A stretch of DNA of 64,000 bases from Actinoplanes utahensis. Lineage in GTDB: Bacteria; Actinomycetota; Actinomycetes; Mycobacteriales; Micromonosporaceae. Of the stretch, positions 18,700 through 33,300 are shown one piece after another. A program made the translations under genes and the position numbers. Under the pieces are notes generated by a model. It saw only the letters and a program-made list of their open reading frames with translations, was not told the DNA's origin and ran no database searches. The DNA lies in assembly GCF_016862455.1 (NCBI RefSeq), contig NZ_BOMZ01000015.1:124001-188000 (forward strand), in the 5' to 3' direction. Within the stretch, counting starts at the first letter, position 1, and every line of letters begins with the position of its first letter.

Positions 18700-19722
18700 G
18701 TGCTCATCAGCCAGCGGCCGACCCTCTCGGAGGAGTCGCTCAGCGAGACCCGCTCCCGGTTCACCATCGAACCGCTGGAGCCGGGCTTCGGCTACACCCT
18801 CGGTAACTCACTGCGGCGGACCCTGCTGTCGTCCATCCCGGGCGCGGCGGTCACCAGCATCAAGATCGACGGCGTGCTGCACGAGTTCACCACGATCCCC
18901 GGGGTCAAGGAGGACGTGGTCGAGCTGGTCATGAACGTCAAGGAACTGACCGTCAGCTCCGAGCACGACGAGCCGGTCAGCATGTACCTGCGCAAGCAGG
19001 GCCCGGGCGACGTGACCGCCGGGGACATCCAGCCGCCGGCCGGTGTCTCGGTGCACAACCCCGATCTGAAGCTGGCGACCCTGAACAGCAAGGGCCGGCT
19101 GGACATGGAGCTGACCGTCGAGCGCGGTCGTGGCTACGTCACCGCGGCGCAGAACAAGAGCGCCGGCGCCGAGATCGGCCGGATCCCGGTCGACTCGATC
19201 TACTCGCCGGTTCTCAAGGTCACCTACCGCGTCGAGGCGACCCGTGTCGAGCAGCGGACCGACTTCGACCGCCTGATCATCGACGTCGAGTCGAAGGCCT
19301 CGATCTCCCCGCGGACCGCGCTGGCCTCGGCCGGCTCGACCCTCGTGGAGCTCTTCGGCCTGTGCCGTGAGCTCGACGAGACCGCTGAGGGCATCGACAT
19401 CGGCCCGTCGCCCCAGGACGCGCAGCTCGCTGCCGACCTGGCCCTTCCGATTGAGGAGCTGGACCTCACCGTCCGGTCGTACAACTGCCTCAAGCGTGAA
19501 GGCATCAACTCGGTGGGCGAATTGATAGGGCGTACGGAGGCCGACCTTCTGGACATCCGGAACTTCGGCCAGAAGTCGATCGACGAGGTCAAGATGAAGC
19601 TCGCCGGAATGGGCCTGGGACTGAAGGACAGCGCGCCGTCCTTCGACCCGGCGCACGTGGTCGACTCGTTCGGCGACGTGGATTACGACACCGACGACTA
19701 CCGCGAGACCGAGCAGCTCTAA
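18700..19722 (+). CDS. rpoA: RNA polymerase alpha subunit
   Basis: This subunit starts RNA polymerase assembly and contacts activators and UP elements. The start chosen is GTG 18700 ([20 protein letters not shown]), giving 340 residues. The N-terminal dimerisation domain shows [20 protein letters not shown]. The C-terminal domain (about 240-320) shows [19 protein letters not shown] and [20 protein letters not shown]. The acidic end ([19 protein letters not shown]) is typical of actinobacteria. Confidence 0.98.
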   Translation: MLISQRPTLSEESLSETRSRFTIEPLEPGFGYTLGNSLRRTLLSSIPGAAVTSIKIDGVLHEFTTIPGVKEDVVELVMNVKELTVSSEHDEPVSMYLRKQGPGDVTAGDIQPPAGVSVHNPDLKLATLNSKGRLDMELTVERGRGYVTAAQNKSAGAEIGRIPVDSIYSPVLKVTYRVEATRVEQRTDFDRLIIDVESKASISPRTALASAGSTLVELFGLCRELDETAEGIDIGPSPQDAQLAADLALPIEELDLTVRSYNCLKREGINSVGELIGRTEADLLDIRNFGQKSIDEVKMKLAGMGLGLKDSAPSFDPAHVVDSFGDVDYDTDDYRETEQL

Positions 19723-19758
19723 CAGCTCGGTTGCGCCACATTTCAAGGAGCAATTGAA

Positions 19759-20322
19759 ATGCCCACGCCCACCAAGGGTGCCCGCCTCGGCGGCAGCCCG
19801 GCACACGAGAAGCTCATCCTGGCCAACCTGGCCACCGAGCTCTTCCGGCACGGGAAGATCAAGACCACCGAGTCGAAGGCCAAGCGGCTGCGCCCGCTGG
19901 CCGAGCAGCTGGTCACGAAGGCCAAGCGCGGCGACCTGCACTCCCGTCGCCGGGTTCTGGCCACCGTGAAGGACAAGGACGTCGTGTACGCCCTGTTCGA
20001 GCAGATTGCTCCGCGGTACTCCAACCGCCCCGGTGGGTACACCCGGATCACCAAGATCGGCCCGCGCAAGGGTGACGCCGCTCCCATGGCCGTCATCGAG
20101 CTGGTCGAGGAGCTCGAGGTCGCGGCCACCACCGCCGCGCCGTCGAAGGAGGCCCGCAAGGCCGCCGCGCAGCAGGCCAAGGTCGAGGCGCTCGCGCCCG
20201 AGGAGGAGACGCCGGCCGGCGCCCCCGCCGAGGCCGAGGGTGACCAGGACGCTGAGGCTCCGGTCAGCGCGTCCGGTGACAAGCCCGGTGACAAGGCCGA
20301 GGGCGAAGACACCAAGGCCTGA
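19759..20322 (+). CDS. rplQ: 50S ribosomal protein L17
   Basis: L17 lies near the tunnel exit. The core (about 1-120) begins [20 protein letters not shown] and includes [20 protein letters not shown]. The 187 residues exceed the 127 of E. coli because of an Ala/Glu/Asp-rich C-terminal tail common in actinobacteria. The start is ATG 19759 after AAGGAG. It is the last gene before a classical terminator. Confidence 0.98.
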   Translation: MPTPTKGARLGGSPAHEKLILANLATELFRHGKIKTTESKAKRLRPLAEQLVTKAKRGDLHSRRRVLATVKDKDVVYALFEQIAPRYSNRPGGYTRITKIGPRKGDAAPMAVIELVEELEVAATTAAPSKEARKAAAQQAKVEALAPEEETPAGAPAEAEGDQDAEAPVSASGDKPGDKAEGEDTKA

Positions 20323-20336
20323 GTCGTCATCACGTG

Positions 20337-20377
20337 AGACCCGGCATCCTTCGGGGTGCCGGGTCTTTCGCTTTCTT
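20337..20377 (+). terminator. Intrinsic terminator after rplQ
   Basis: A 13-pair stem (20337-20349 with 20354-20366) with a UUCG tetraloop is followed by a T-rich run (TTCGCTTTCTT). This is the clearest classical terminator in the window and ends the alpha-type block. Confidence 0.85.
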
Positions 20378-20442
20378 AAGATCGAGACCGTTTTCTGGTA
20401 CGGGTCTGCAAGGTCCCGTCGTTCCCCGGGACAGGTGATGTC

Positions 20443-21264
20443 ATGGCTCCTGGAGATTCCATCCGGCTGCGTCTGGACGTGTCGTATGACGGCGCCGATT
20501 TCTCCGGCTGGGCCGCCCAGCCCGGTCGCCGTACCGTCGCGGGGGTTCTGACCGAGGCTTTCGCCCGTCTCCTCGGCCCGGAGACGCCCCTGGGCCTGAC
20601 CGTCGCCGGTCGTACCGACGCCGGCGTGCACGCCACCGGCCAGGTGTGCCACGTCGACCTGCCCGCCGGCCGCTGGACCGAACTCGAGGGCTCGCTGCTG
20701 CGCCGGCTCGCCGCGCTGATGCCGCCGGACGCCCGGGTGCGTGCCGTGCGGCCGGTGCCGGACACGTTCGACGCCCGGTTCTCGGCGACCTTCCGCAGGT
20801 ACGAGTACCGGGTCGCGGACACCCCGTGGGGGCCGGAGCCGCTGCGCCGCCACGACACCCTCGGCTGGGTGCGCCCGCTCGACCTGGACCGGCTCAACGA
20901 GGCCGCGGCCGGGCTGGTCGGCGAGCACGACTTCGCCGCGTTCTGCAAGCGCAAGGAGCACGCCACCACGATCCGGGCGATCACCCGGCTGTCGTGGCGG
21001 CGCGACCCGGACGGCATCTGTGTGGCGACCGTGCAGGCCGACGCGTTCTGTCAGGCGATGGTCCGCAGCCTCGTCGGTGCGATGCTGACCGTCGGTGACG
21101 GCCGGCGCGCCCCGGAATGGCCGGCCAAGCTGCTCACCCTGCGGGAACGCTCCAGTGACGTGGTGGTCGCCCCGGCGCACGGGCTGACCCTGATCGCGGT
21201 CGGTTACCCCGACGAGACCGAGTACGCCGCCCGCGCCGAAGCCACCCGCCGCCTCCGCGCGTGA
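20443..21264 (+). CDS. truA: tRNA pseudouridine(38-40) synthase
   Basis: TruA isomerises uridines 38 to 40 in the anticodon arm of many tRNAs. The 273-residue product has the catalytic Asp at about residue 59 in VAGRTDAGVHATGQV, with LDVSYDGADFSGWAAQPGRR at the N-terminus and the helper motif MVRSLVGAML in the C-terminal half. The start is ATG 20443, downstream of the rplQ terminator, so it probably has its own promoter. Confidence 0.97.
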   Translation: MAPGDSIRLRLDVSYDGADFSGWAAQPGRRTVAGVLTEAFARLLGPETPLGLTVAGRTDAGVHATGQVCHVDLPAGRWTELEGSLLRRLAALMPPDARVRAVRPVPDTFDARFSATFRRYEYRVADTPWGPEPLRRHDTLGWVRPLDLDRLNEAAAGLVGEHDFAAFCKRKEHATTIRAITRLSWRRDPDGICVATVQADAFCQAMVRSLVGAMLTVGDGRRAPEWPAKLLTLRERSSDVVVAPAHGLTLIAVGYPDETEYAARAEATRRLRA

Positions 21265-21285
21265 ACCCCACGACCAGCTGAGGGG

Positions 21286-22035
21286 TCAGCCGGCGCGGCG
21301 GACCAGGACGGTGTCGTGCAGGTGGGTGTCGAGGATGTCGGCGGTGATCTGCTGGACCTGGGGCGTGCCGGCCGGTACGAGCTCGCCGGACGGGCCGGTG
21401 ATCAGGCAGTACATGACGAAGTGGCCGCGGGTGCGCCAGAGGACCGGGGTGCCCGGCCCGGTGGCCGCGCCGGACATCTCGGCGAACCCGCCGTCACCGG
21501 TCTCGACCAGGGAGCGGACCTGGTCGCCGACGGCCGTCGCGCTGGTGGCGTCGGGCAGGTTCAGCATGCCGGCGGTGATCCGGTAGTCGGCGTACGGGAC
21601 GGTCAGGGCGGCCTGGACCGCCTGCGAGCACCCGTACCGCGCAAGGGTCTGCCGCAAGGCGCCGGTGGCCGCGGCCGGGCAGTCCGCCGTGAGGGACGCC
21701 CGCGTCACCCGGAAGCCGGCGGCGCCGGTGGGGAAGACCTCGTCGGCGGTCAGTGGCGCGGTGTCCACGGTCCGGGCCGCGATGCGGGCGTCGACCTCGG
21801 CGGAGGCGAGAGTCCGGGCGGGGGTGTGCCGGTCCTCGGCCACGATGAGGACGCCCAGCATGACGAAGATGCCGAGCACGATCAGCGCGGCCAGGCCGCG
21901 GGTGAGCAGGTGGGCGGTCGGGTAGGGCTCGCGCCAGAGGTGTCGCCGGGCCCGGCGGCGGCCGTGGAAGGGAAGGCGCAGCTGGAGTGCCGGGGTGGCG
22001 CGGTGGGCGGAGCGCGTCGGGGTGGCGTGCCGCAT
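21286..22035 (-). CDS. Membrane-anchored protein of unknown function
   Basis: I do not recognise this 249-residue protein. A basic, cytoplasmic-looking N-terminus (about 1-46, rich in Arg and His) is followed by one strong membrane segment (about 47-66, AALIVLGIFVMLGVLIVAED). An extracytoplasmic part of about 180 residues follows. That part has three cysteines (in TADCPAA, RYGCSQ and MYCLITG), of which two could pair. No catalytic motif stands out. It is convergent with truA. The start ATG at 22035 has TAGCTT six bases upstream and no ribosome site. Confidence 0.7.
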   Translation of the reverse strand: MRHATPTRSAHRATPALQLRLPFHGRRRARRHLWREPYPTAHLLTRGLAALIVLGIFVMLGVLIVAEDRHTPARTLASAEVDARIAARTVDTAPLTADEVFPTGAAGFRVTRASLTADCPAAATGALRQTLARYGCSQAVQAALTVPYADYRITAGMLNLPDATSATAVGDQVRSLVETGDGGFAEMSGAATGPGTPVLWRTRGHFVMYCLITGPSGELVPAGTPQVQQITADILDTHLHDTVLVRRAG

Positions 22036-22041
22036 CCGCTC

Positions 22042-22047
22042 AAGCTA
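22042..22047 (-). promoter_or_regulatory. -10 element of the 21286-22035 gene
   Basis: On the minus strand TAGCTT lies six bases before the ATG at 22035 without a ribosome site, which is the leaderless arrangement seen elsewhere in this window. Confidence 0.4.
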
Positions 22048-22183
22048 GGCGCGCACACCGGTCGATGAACGCACAACCGGTCCGTCGTGGTTTCGCCGCG
22101 CGTGGATTAGAGGCGGGTGTGACGGCGGCGTGTGTATGGAGGCCGAAGCACACACGCTGATGAGGGCCGTGCAGACTTGGCAG

Positions 22184-22801
22184 GTGAGCGCCGACCACTA
22201 CTTCACCGCAGAACCCGACGCGCCGTTCCGCAAGGGCGAGATCGAGTTCACCGTCGCCGGGCGGGACTACCGGCTGGCCGTCGCGTCCGGGGTGTTCTCG
22301 GCCGGGCGGTTGGACCCGGGCACCGCCGTGCTGCTGCGCAAGGCCGGTCTGCCGGACGCGGCCACCGAGGGCACGCTGCTCGACATCGGCTGCGGTTACG
22401 GCCCGATCGCCTGCGTGCTGGCCAGCGAGGCGCCGCGGACCACGGTCTACGCGATCGACGTGAACTCCCGCGCCCGGGAACTGGCCGCGGAGAACGCCGA
22501 ACGCCTCGGGCCGGCCGGCCGGGTGCTGGTGACGGCGCCCGACGAGGTGCCGGACCAGGTCGCGTTCGACCAGATCTGGAGCAACCCGCCCACCCACATC
22601 GGCAAGGCCGGCCTGCACGCCCTGCTGGAACGCTGGCTGCCCCGGTTGGCGCCGGGCGGCACCGCCTGGCTGGTGATCAACCGGCACCTGGGCGGTGACT
22701 CGTTGCACGCCTGGCTCGTCGCCGGTGGCTGGACGGTCCAGAGGGTGGCCAGCCAGAAGGGCTTCCGGGTGCTGCGGGTCACCCGAAATTCGGCTGACTG
22801 A
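22184..22801 (+). CDS. RsmC-like class I SAM-dependent methyltransferase
   Basis: The protein has the small RsmC/RlmG-type methyltransferase fold that modifies the exocyclic amine of guanine in rRNA. The SAM site is LLDIGCGYGPIACVLAS, and the catalytic NPP motif is in WSNPPTHIGKAGLHALLERW. It lacks the N-terminal pseudo-domain of E. coli RsmC, so it matches the short form. The start is uncertain. GTG 22184 (SADHYFTAEPDAPFRKGEI) fits family alignments, but the frame is open to GTG 22130, with an ATG at 22160. Substrate not proven; 16S G1207 is the analogy. Confidence 0.8.
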   Translation: MSADHYFTAEPDAPFRKGEIEFTVAGRDYRLAVASGVFSAGRLDPGTAVLLRKAGLPDAATEGTLLDIGCGYGPIACVLASEAPRTTVYAIDVNSRARELAAENAERLGPAGRVLVTAPDEVPDQVAFDQIWSNPPTHIGKAGLHALLERWLPRLAPGGTAWLVINRHLGGDSLHAWLVAGGWTVQRVASQKGFRVLRVTRNSAD

Positions 22802-22829
22802 ACGTAGTCCCGACCGGGAGGATGCCCGC

Positions 22830-24476
22830 ATGGGTTATGTGGACGTCGCCGGCGCCGGATTCGTGCTCCCGGACGGTCGTGAGCTGTTCGCCGACGTGTC
22901 GTTCCGGGTCGGTGAAGGCGCGAAGGTGGCCCTCGTCGGGCCCAACGGGGCCGGCAAGACCACCCTGATGAAGATGGTGGCGGGCGACCTCCCGATCCAG
23001 AGCGGCACCGTGGCGCGATCCGGCGGGCTCGGGGTGATGCGGCAGTTCATCGGCATGATCGGCGACGACCGTACCCTCGAAGATCTTGCGCTGTCCCTGG
23101 TCGCACCCACGCTGGGCGCCGCGGGTGAGCGGCTGCGCAAGGCGGTGGCGGCCCTGGACGAGACCGAGAAGAGCCAGATCGCGTACGCCAACGCGCTCAC
23201 CCACTGGGGCGAGGCCGGCGGCTACGACGCGGAGGTGCTCTTCGACACCGTGACCGTCGCCATCCTCGGCAAGCCGTGGGAGGAGGCCCGATCCAGGATC
23301 GTGCGTACGCTCTCCGGCGGCGAGCAGAAACGGTTCGCCCTCGACCTGCTGCTCCGCGGCTCCGACGAGGTGCTGCTGCTCGACGAGCCGGACAACTTCC
23401 TCGACGTGCCCGCCAAACGCTGGCTGGAGCAGCGGCTGCGCGAGTCGAACAAGTCGGTGCTCTACGTCTCGCACGACCGGGAGCTGCTGGCCGAGACCGC
23501 CGACCGGGTGGTGGCCGTGGAGGGCGGCGGCGCCTGGACCCATCCGGGCGGCTTCACGTCCTGGCACGAGGCCCGCTCCAACCGGCACGAGCGGATGGAG
23601 GAGAACCGCCGCCGCTGGGACGAGGAGCACGAGAAGCTCAAGGAACTGGTCTTCACGCTGAAGAACAAGGCCGCCTTCAACGACGGCCTCGCCTCCCGCT
23701 ATCAGGCCGCGCAGACCCGGCTGCGCAAGTTCGAGGAGGCCGGCCCGCCGCCGCTGCCGCCGAAGGACCAGGCGGTCCGGATGAACCTGCGCGGCGGCCG
23801 CACCGGCAAGCGTGCCGTCATCTGCGAAGGTCTCGAACTGGAGAACCTGACGTTCCCGTTCGACCTGGAGATCTGGTACGGCGACCGGGTCGCGGTCCTC
23901 GGCGCCAACGGCACCGGCAAATCGCACTTCCTGCGCCTGCTCGCGGCCGGCGGCAGCGACCCGGACATCGAGCACAAGCCGGTCGACGGGGCGCCGCTCG
24001 CGCACGTGGCGCACGAGGGGAAGGCGCGGCTCGGCGCGCGGGTCCGGCCCGGCCACTTCTCGCAGACCCACGACCGGCCCGAGCTGCTGGACAAGACCCT
24101 CGTCGAGATCCTCTGGCGCGGTGACGAGCACCGGTCCGGAATGGACCGGGCGGGCTCGATGAAGGTTCTCAACCGGTACGAGCTGGCGGCGCAGGGGGAT
24201 CAGCGGTTCGGCACCCTGTCCGGCGGGCAGCAGGCCCGTTTCCTGGTGCTGCTGCTCGAGTTGTCCGGTGCGACCGTTCTGCTGCTCGACGAGCCGACGG
24301 ACAACCTGGACCTGGCGTCCGCGGAAGCCCTGGAAGAGGGCCTGAAGGCGTTCGACGGCACGGTGATCGCGGTCACCCATGACCGCTGGTTCACCAGGTC
24401 CTTCGATCGGTTCGTGCTGTTCCGGGGCGACGGTGAGGTGGTCGAGGTCCCGGAGCCGGTCTGGGACGTGCGCTAG
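22830..24476 (+). CDS. ABC-F family ATPase
   Basis: This is a soluble duplicated ATPase without membrane domains; ABC-F proteins act on the ribosome, either in general translation or in antibiotic protection. The start is ATG 22830 after GGAGG, giving 548 residues. NBD1 has GPNGAGKT (37-44), LSGGEQKR and VLLLDEPDNFLD. NBD2 has GANGTGKS, LSGGQQAR and VLLLDEPTDNLD. Between them is a charged linker (HERMEENRRRWDEEHEKLKE), which is the ribosome-contacting P-site tRNA interaction region. The subfamily cannot be assigned by eye, and a resistance role is not shown. Confidence 0.93.
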   Translation: MGYVDVAGAGFVLPDGRELFADVSFRVGEGAKVALVGPNGAGKTTLMKMVAGDLPIQSGTVARSGGLGVMRQFIGMIGDDRTLEDLALSLVAPTLGAAGERLRKAVAALDETEKSQIAYANALTHWGEAGGYDAEVLFDTVTVAILGKPWEEARSRIVRTLSGGEQKRFALDLLLRGSDEVLLLDEPDNFLDVPAKRWLEQRLRESNKSVLYVSHDRELLAETADRVVAVEGGGAWTHPGGFTSWHEARSNRHERMEENRRRWDEEHEKLKELVFTLKNKAAFNDGLASRYQAAQTRLRKFEEAGPPPLPPKDQAVRMNLRGGRTGKRAVICEGLELENLTFPFDLEIWYGDRVAVLGANGTGKSHFLRLLAAGGSDPDIEHKPVDGAPLAHVAHEGKARLGARVRPGHFSQTHDRPELLDKTLVEILWRGDEHRSGMDRAGSMKVLNRYELAAQGDQRFGTLSGGQQARFLVLLLELSGATVLLLDEPTDNLDLASAEALEEGLKAFDGTVIAVTHDRWFTRSFDRFVLFRGDGEVVEVPEPVWDVR

Positions 24477-24590
24477 CTGCGCGGATCCGCCGGTCGGGGC
24501 GGCCGACCGGCGACAGTGGACGCGGATCTTCGTCGTCCGGACCGCCACGGACGACGGGAAACCGAGTCCTAAGTCACCGGCGGCGAGAGC

Positions 24591-24596
24591 TAGCGT
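24591..24596 (+). promoter_or_regulatory. -10 element of the thi operon
   Basis: TAGCGT lies about 40 bases before the TPP aptamer. A start around 24603 would place the whole aptamer in the transcript. No convincing -35 was seen. Confidence 0.35.
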
Positions 24597-24630
24597 GGAG
24601 TGTCACGGACCGGTTATGGTCCGGTTACAA

Positions 24631-24725
24631 CAACCCCACGGGAGTCCGGGCATCGGGCTGAGAGGGGGGCTGACGCCGCCCCCGACCGTCAAACCTGATC
24701 CGGGTAATGCCGGCGCAGGGAGGAC
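24631..24725 (+). ncRNA. TPP riboswitch (THI element)
   Basis: The universally conserved parts are present in order: CTGAGA (24658-24663), a GGGGG/CCCCC arm, ACCTGATC (24693-24700), and GGGTAATGCCGGCGCAGGGA at the 3' side. The end of the aptamer, AGGGAGGA (24717-24724), is also the Shine-Dalgarno site of thiE, seven bases before the ATG. Ligand binding would hide the ribosome site, so control should be at translation initiation. No terminator is visible between aptamer and start codon. Confidence 0.96.
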
Positions 24726-24731
24726 TGCTCC

Positions 24732-25312
24732 ATGGTTATCCCCTTTCCCCGTATCCACGTCATAACGGACGACATCGACGTTGTTCGCGGCGTTGCCGGG
24801 CTCGAAGACGTGGCCGTTCAGATCCGGGTCAAGACCACCGCGGCGTACGCCTACGCGCTCGCCGTCGAAGCGGTCGCGATCTGCCGCCCCGCCGGGACGA
24901 TGGTGCTGGTCAACGATCGGGTCGGGGTCGCGCTCGCGGCCGGCGCCGACGGTGTGCACGTCGGTGCCGACGACCTGCCGGTCGAAGCGGCCCGGCGGGT
25001 CCTCGGCCCAGGCGCCGTCGTCGGAGCGACCTGCCGCACTCCGGCGGGCGCCCGCGCCGCCGTCGCCGCCGGCGCCAGCTACCTCGGCGTCGGGCCGGCA
25101 TTCCCCACGTCCACGAAGGACGGCCTGCCACCACCGCTCGGACCGGCCGCGATCGCCGCCGTCGCCGACGCGGTGCCGGGCACGCCCGTCCTGGCGATCG
25201 GCGGCATCACCGCCGACCGGGTGCCGCTGCTCGCGGTGCACGGGATCGCCGCGGTCGCCGCCTTCACGGCGGATCCCAAGGGGGCGGCCGCCGAGTTCCT
25301 GGCAGCCCTCCG

Positions 25313-25316
<4 letters not shown>
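24732..25316 (+). CDS. thiE: Thiamine-phosphate synthase
   Basis: ThiE couples HMP diphosphate with thiazole phosphate to give thiamine phosphate. The 194-residue TIM-barrel protein keeps the binding pattern: VQIRVK (the family usually reads QxREK), LVNDRVGVALAAGADGVHVG, GVGPAFPTSTKDG and VLAIGGI. The pyrophosphate-contacting Arg, Lys, Asn-Asp and Thr-Lys positions are therefore kept. It is the first gene after the TPP riboswitch, and its stop overlaps the thiO ATG. Confidence 0.93.
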
Positions 25317-27960
<2,644 letters not shown>

Positions 27961-27964
<4 letters not shown>

Positions 27965-28728
27965 CGCCGCCGGTGGTGCTCACGATCGCCGGCTCGGACT
28001 CCGGCGGCGGCGCCGGGATCCAGGCCGATCTGAAGACGTTCGCGGCGCTCGGCGCGTTCGGGACGTCGGTGATCACGGCGATCACCGCGCAGAACACGCT
28101 CGGCGTGACCGCCGTCCACTCGGTCCCGGTGGAGAACGTCGCGGCGCAGTTGGACGCGGTGCTGTCGGATCTGCCGGTGGCGGCGGTCAAGGTCGGGATG
28201 ATCTCCGATGCGGCGGTGGCGAAGCTGATCGCGGAACGGGTGGACGATCTGCCCAACCTGGTCGTCGACCCGGTGCTGGTGGCGACGGCGGGGAGCCGGC
28301 TCGGGGAGGCCGCGGTCGTCGGGGTGCTCACGGCGTACCCCTGTGTCCTCACCCCGAATCGGCACGAAGCCGGCGCCCTCCTGGGGCGGCGGGTGGAGAC
28401 CACCGAAGAGATGGTCTCGGCGGCGGCCGAGCTCGCCGCGCTGGGCGCGCGTGCCGTCGTGGTGACCGGCAGTGAGATGGCCGTCGACGTGCTGCACCAT
28501 GCCGGCGAGACCACGTTGCTGCGCGGTGAGCCGGTGGCGACGGTCAACAACCACGGTTCGGGGTGCACGTTCTCGTCGGCGATCGCGGTGCGCCTGGCGC
28601 GGGGCGACGCGGTGCCGGACGCGGTCGCGGCGGCGAAGGACTACGTGAACCGGGGTCTGCGGGGCGGCAGTTCCTGGCGGCTCGGTGCGGGCCCGGGCCC
28701 GCTGGACCACTTCGGCTGGTCCGTCTAG
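27961..28728 (+). CDS. thiD: HMP / HMP-phosphate kinase ThiD
   Basis: ThiD phosphorylates hydroxymethylpyrimidine twice to HMP diphosphate, the ThiE substrate. It has 255 residues of the ribokinase fold. [20 protein letters not shown] is the N-terminal signature, and [20 protein letters not shown] carries the anion hole and catalytic Cys region. The start is GTG 27961, overlapping the upstream stop. It lacks the fused TenA or ThiE domain found in some species. Confidence 0.95.
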
Positions 28729-30330
<1,602 letters not shown>

Positions 30331-30353
30331 CCCCGGTTTCACCGATCACCCGG

Positions 30354-33300
30354 TCACAGCTCGTCGGCGTCCTCGTCGGCGAGCTGGTTGGCTGGTTGCT
30401 TCGCCGCCGGCAGGAAGTCGTAGATCGGTTCCTGGGCGGGTCCCGGATCCGCGATCGGCCGATTGCGTTCGGCCAGCTCGGCCATGGCGGCGCGGGCGGC
30501 CTCCGCGTCGCGTTCCGGTTTTGCGGCGGGCGTGCGGTCCGTGTCGGTTTCTGGTTTTTCAGTGGGCGTGCGGTGCGCGTCGCGTTCCGGTTTTGCGGTG
30601 GGCTTGCGGTCCGCCTCGACTTCCAACCCCTCGGGGGTACGGGGTGCGCGTTCGAGTTCCCCGCCAGTGTTCTCAGTGGTGCCGATGGGGTCGTCCGGCG
30701 CGCCCTTCCGGGAGCGGGACGTGCGGCGGCCGCCTCGCTTCCGGGCGGGGCGTTTCGGTTCCTCGCTCTGCGGACCGCTGGGAGTATCGGTCCGAGGGCT
30801 GCTGCCCTCGCTCGCGCCCTCCGGTTGCGTGGTCACCTCTGCCAGTTCGGCGAGTTCCTTCTTGAGCTCCTCGATCGATTCCGGCGCGGTCGGATCCACG
30901 GAACCCTCGGCGGCGCCGGTCTCGGCCTTCTCAACGGAGTCGGCACTTCCGGCGGCGGCCTCGGCCTTCTCCGACGGCTCGGCACTCTCGGTGGTCCCGC
31001 TGCGCCCGTCAGCCTCGGCTCGCTCATCGGTCCTGGTTTGCCCGACGGCTTCGATCCGCTCGTCCGGGCTGGTCTGCTCGTCCCCCGCTGCCTCGGCTGA
31101 GTCGGTGCCTTCGCTCTTCCGGTGCCTGCCACCCGTCGGACTCTCCGGCTCTGTGGCATCAGACACAGCCGCTTCCGGAGACACCGACCCGGGCCCGATC
31201 CTCCCGCTCGGGCGGGCCTCGGATTCGGCCCGCTCCAGCAGCGAGACCTCGGATTCCGGCAGCGGGGCAGGCCGATCTCCAGCAGGCGCGGAATCGGCCT
31301 GGCCGGGCAGCGCTTCGGACCTTTCGTCAGGCTGCTCTCCGGTCGATGCGTCGAGTGGCTTGCCGGGCACCACGTGGGGCCTTTCAGCCGGTGCATCAAG
31401 CGGCTCGCTGGGCAGCGTGCCGGACACTTTGCCGACCAGGCCGGCCGGTTCGGGAAGCTGGGTGTCGCTCGGCGTGGCCGGTTCGCGATGCTCGGCGTCG
31501 CTTGCCGTGGCGGTGGAAAGCTTCGGGGTGAGGTGTGCCTGCCTCGTTCCGGAGGACAGTACTTCGAGAGGTGCCGCGGTCCGGGGACCGAAGGGCGGAA
31601 GGTCTCCGACAGTGACGGCCGACTGCTCGGGCCCGGCGCTCGGCGGGACCGCCGCGGCAACCTTCGCCTTGGCACGTGAACGCTTGGCCACCGCTTTGGC
31701 GGGCGCCTTCGCCGGGCCTGCGGAGGCAGCGGCCTTCGTTGTCCGCTTCCTGGCGGGAGTCCTCTTCGCTGAGGCGCTCGTGGCCACCGGGGCTGCTGGT
31801 TCCCCGGATTGTGCCGCCTGGGCGGTCGCCATGCTGCCGTCGACATCGCCCGGCTCTGCGGGCCGGGCGGCTTCCTCGGCTTTCGAAGTCTCCTCGAGCC
31901 CGCCTTCGCTGACAGGCACGAGGGGCGAAGGCTGATCGGGAGAGCCGGAACCGGCAGGCTCGGTACCAGTAGCCGCCGTCGACGGCGGGCCCGAGCGGGT
32001 GACCGCACCCTCCGTCGCCGGCATCTCCGCCCGTCTGGCCGGTGATCTGGGCTTGGGCGTAGCTGGAGCAGCTTCGGAGGTTCCGGCCGCCGCCTCGATC
32101 CGATACCGGTAGAGAATCCCCTCATCCCTGACCACGAAGTCGTCGGCGCCATCCGGCCGCCGCCAGGTGAGGATCATCTGCCCGTACTTCTCGGCCAGCT
32201 TCACCAACGCCGGAAACGTGTCGACTACGACGACCGGCTTCCCCGGCGGACTGGCCATCGGCTCCACCGGAACGATCAGATGCGGGTAGCGGCGCTGGAT
32301 CTGCGCCCGCGTCCGCAGCGGGACGTGGCGTGCTGCCATGGCGGCCACGATCCCCGCCGCGGTCAGCGCCATGAGGAGGAGATACACGGCATACAGTCGT
32401 GCTTGTGGCGCGGTGAGGACGGTGTGACCGAACGCGCCTATCTGCCGCGTTCGAACCACGCTGCCGGTGCTCGATTGATCGACGACCAGCGCATCCGGGC
32501 CGCCCACGAGGGTGAGCAGCAGCGGGGCGAGATTCAGGGAGATCCGCGGCGCGAAGGTGGAGCCGTCGTCATGTTGAACCGCCGCTGTGATCTCGGCCGT
32601 GATCGGCCCCATGTCGGCGCCGATCGCTTCACCTGCCGCCTTCACCCGTTGCGTCCAACTGTCCAAGTCGAGCTGAACGGTGTCGGCGTATCGCTCGCTG
32701 GTGAATCGCTTCTGCTGCATCAACTGCAGCGTTTTGTGCCAACCGTTCTCCGCGGACAGCCGGGCGGTGACGGTGATGTTCCCGGCTTCGCCCGCATACT
32801 GCATGTGCAGATTGACGAGGTCGGTCAACTTCCGGAAGACCGGGTCGGGTGAGTAGACCGTGGTGCCGTCGTAGGCCGCCGACGGCGTGACCTCCGCCGA
32901 ATAGGAGAAAGTCATCGACTCACCGGGCCGCCCACTGCCCTCCACAGTCTCGGTCACCGGTTTCATCCAGCCGAGGACTCCCAGCGCCAGGCCTACCGCG
33001 CCGGCTAGCGCAGCAACGGCGGCGAGCGCACGTAGTGCGGGGTGAAGGCGGCTGACAGCCTTGATCACCACCGCCGCGGTAGCCCACGAGCCGCCTCCGC
33101 CAGACATGCCCTTCGCTCTCTTCTTCCGGCGACCACGCGAGATGTCTCTTCGCGTCTTGGCCGCGCCCGCTCCGCCGCTGACGAACAGGAAGCTGAGCAT
33201 GCCCAGGCCGGTCGGGCTGAGTATCGGTTGCAGCCAGGCTCCGCCCCCGGGAACATGCAGGACGGCACGTCCGATCATCTGTTCGGCGGTGGGGTTGTCG

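Noticed and set aside
18808-21180. 790-residue open frame on the minus strand
   Set aside because: It is antisense to rpoA, rplQ and truA; a compositional artefact.
22830-24476. ABC-F protein as a specific antibiotic-resistance factor
   Set aside because: Motifs show an ABC-F ATPase, but the subfamily and interdomain-loop type cannot be judged by eye, and no biosynthetic cluster is adjacent.
30463-31935. 490-residue plus-strand frame inside the peptidase tail region
   Set aside because: Low-complexity Ser/Arg/Ala translation without ribosome site. The minus-strand frame continues from a clear peptidase domain and is preferred, although low complexity makes the tail less certain than the domain part.
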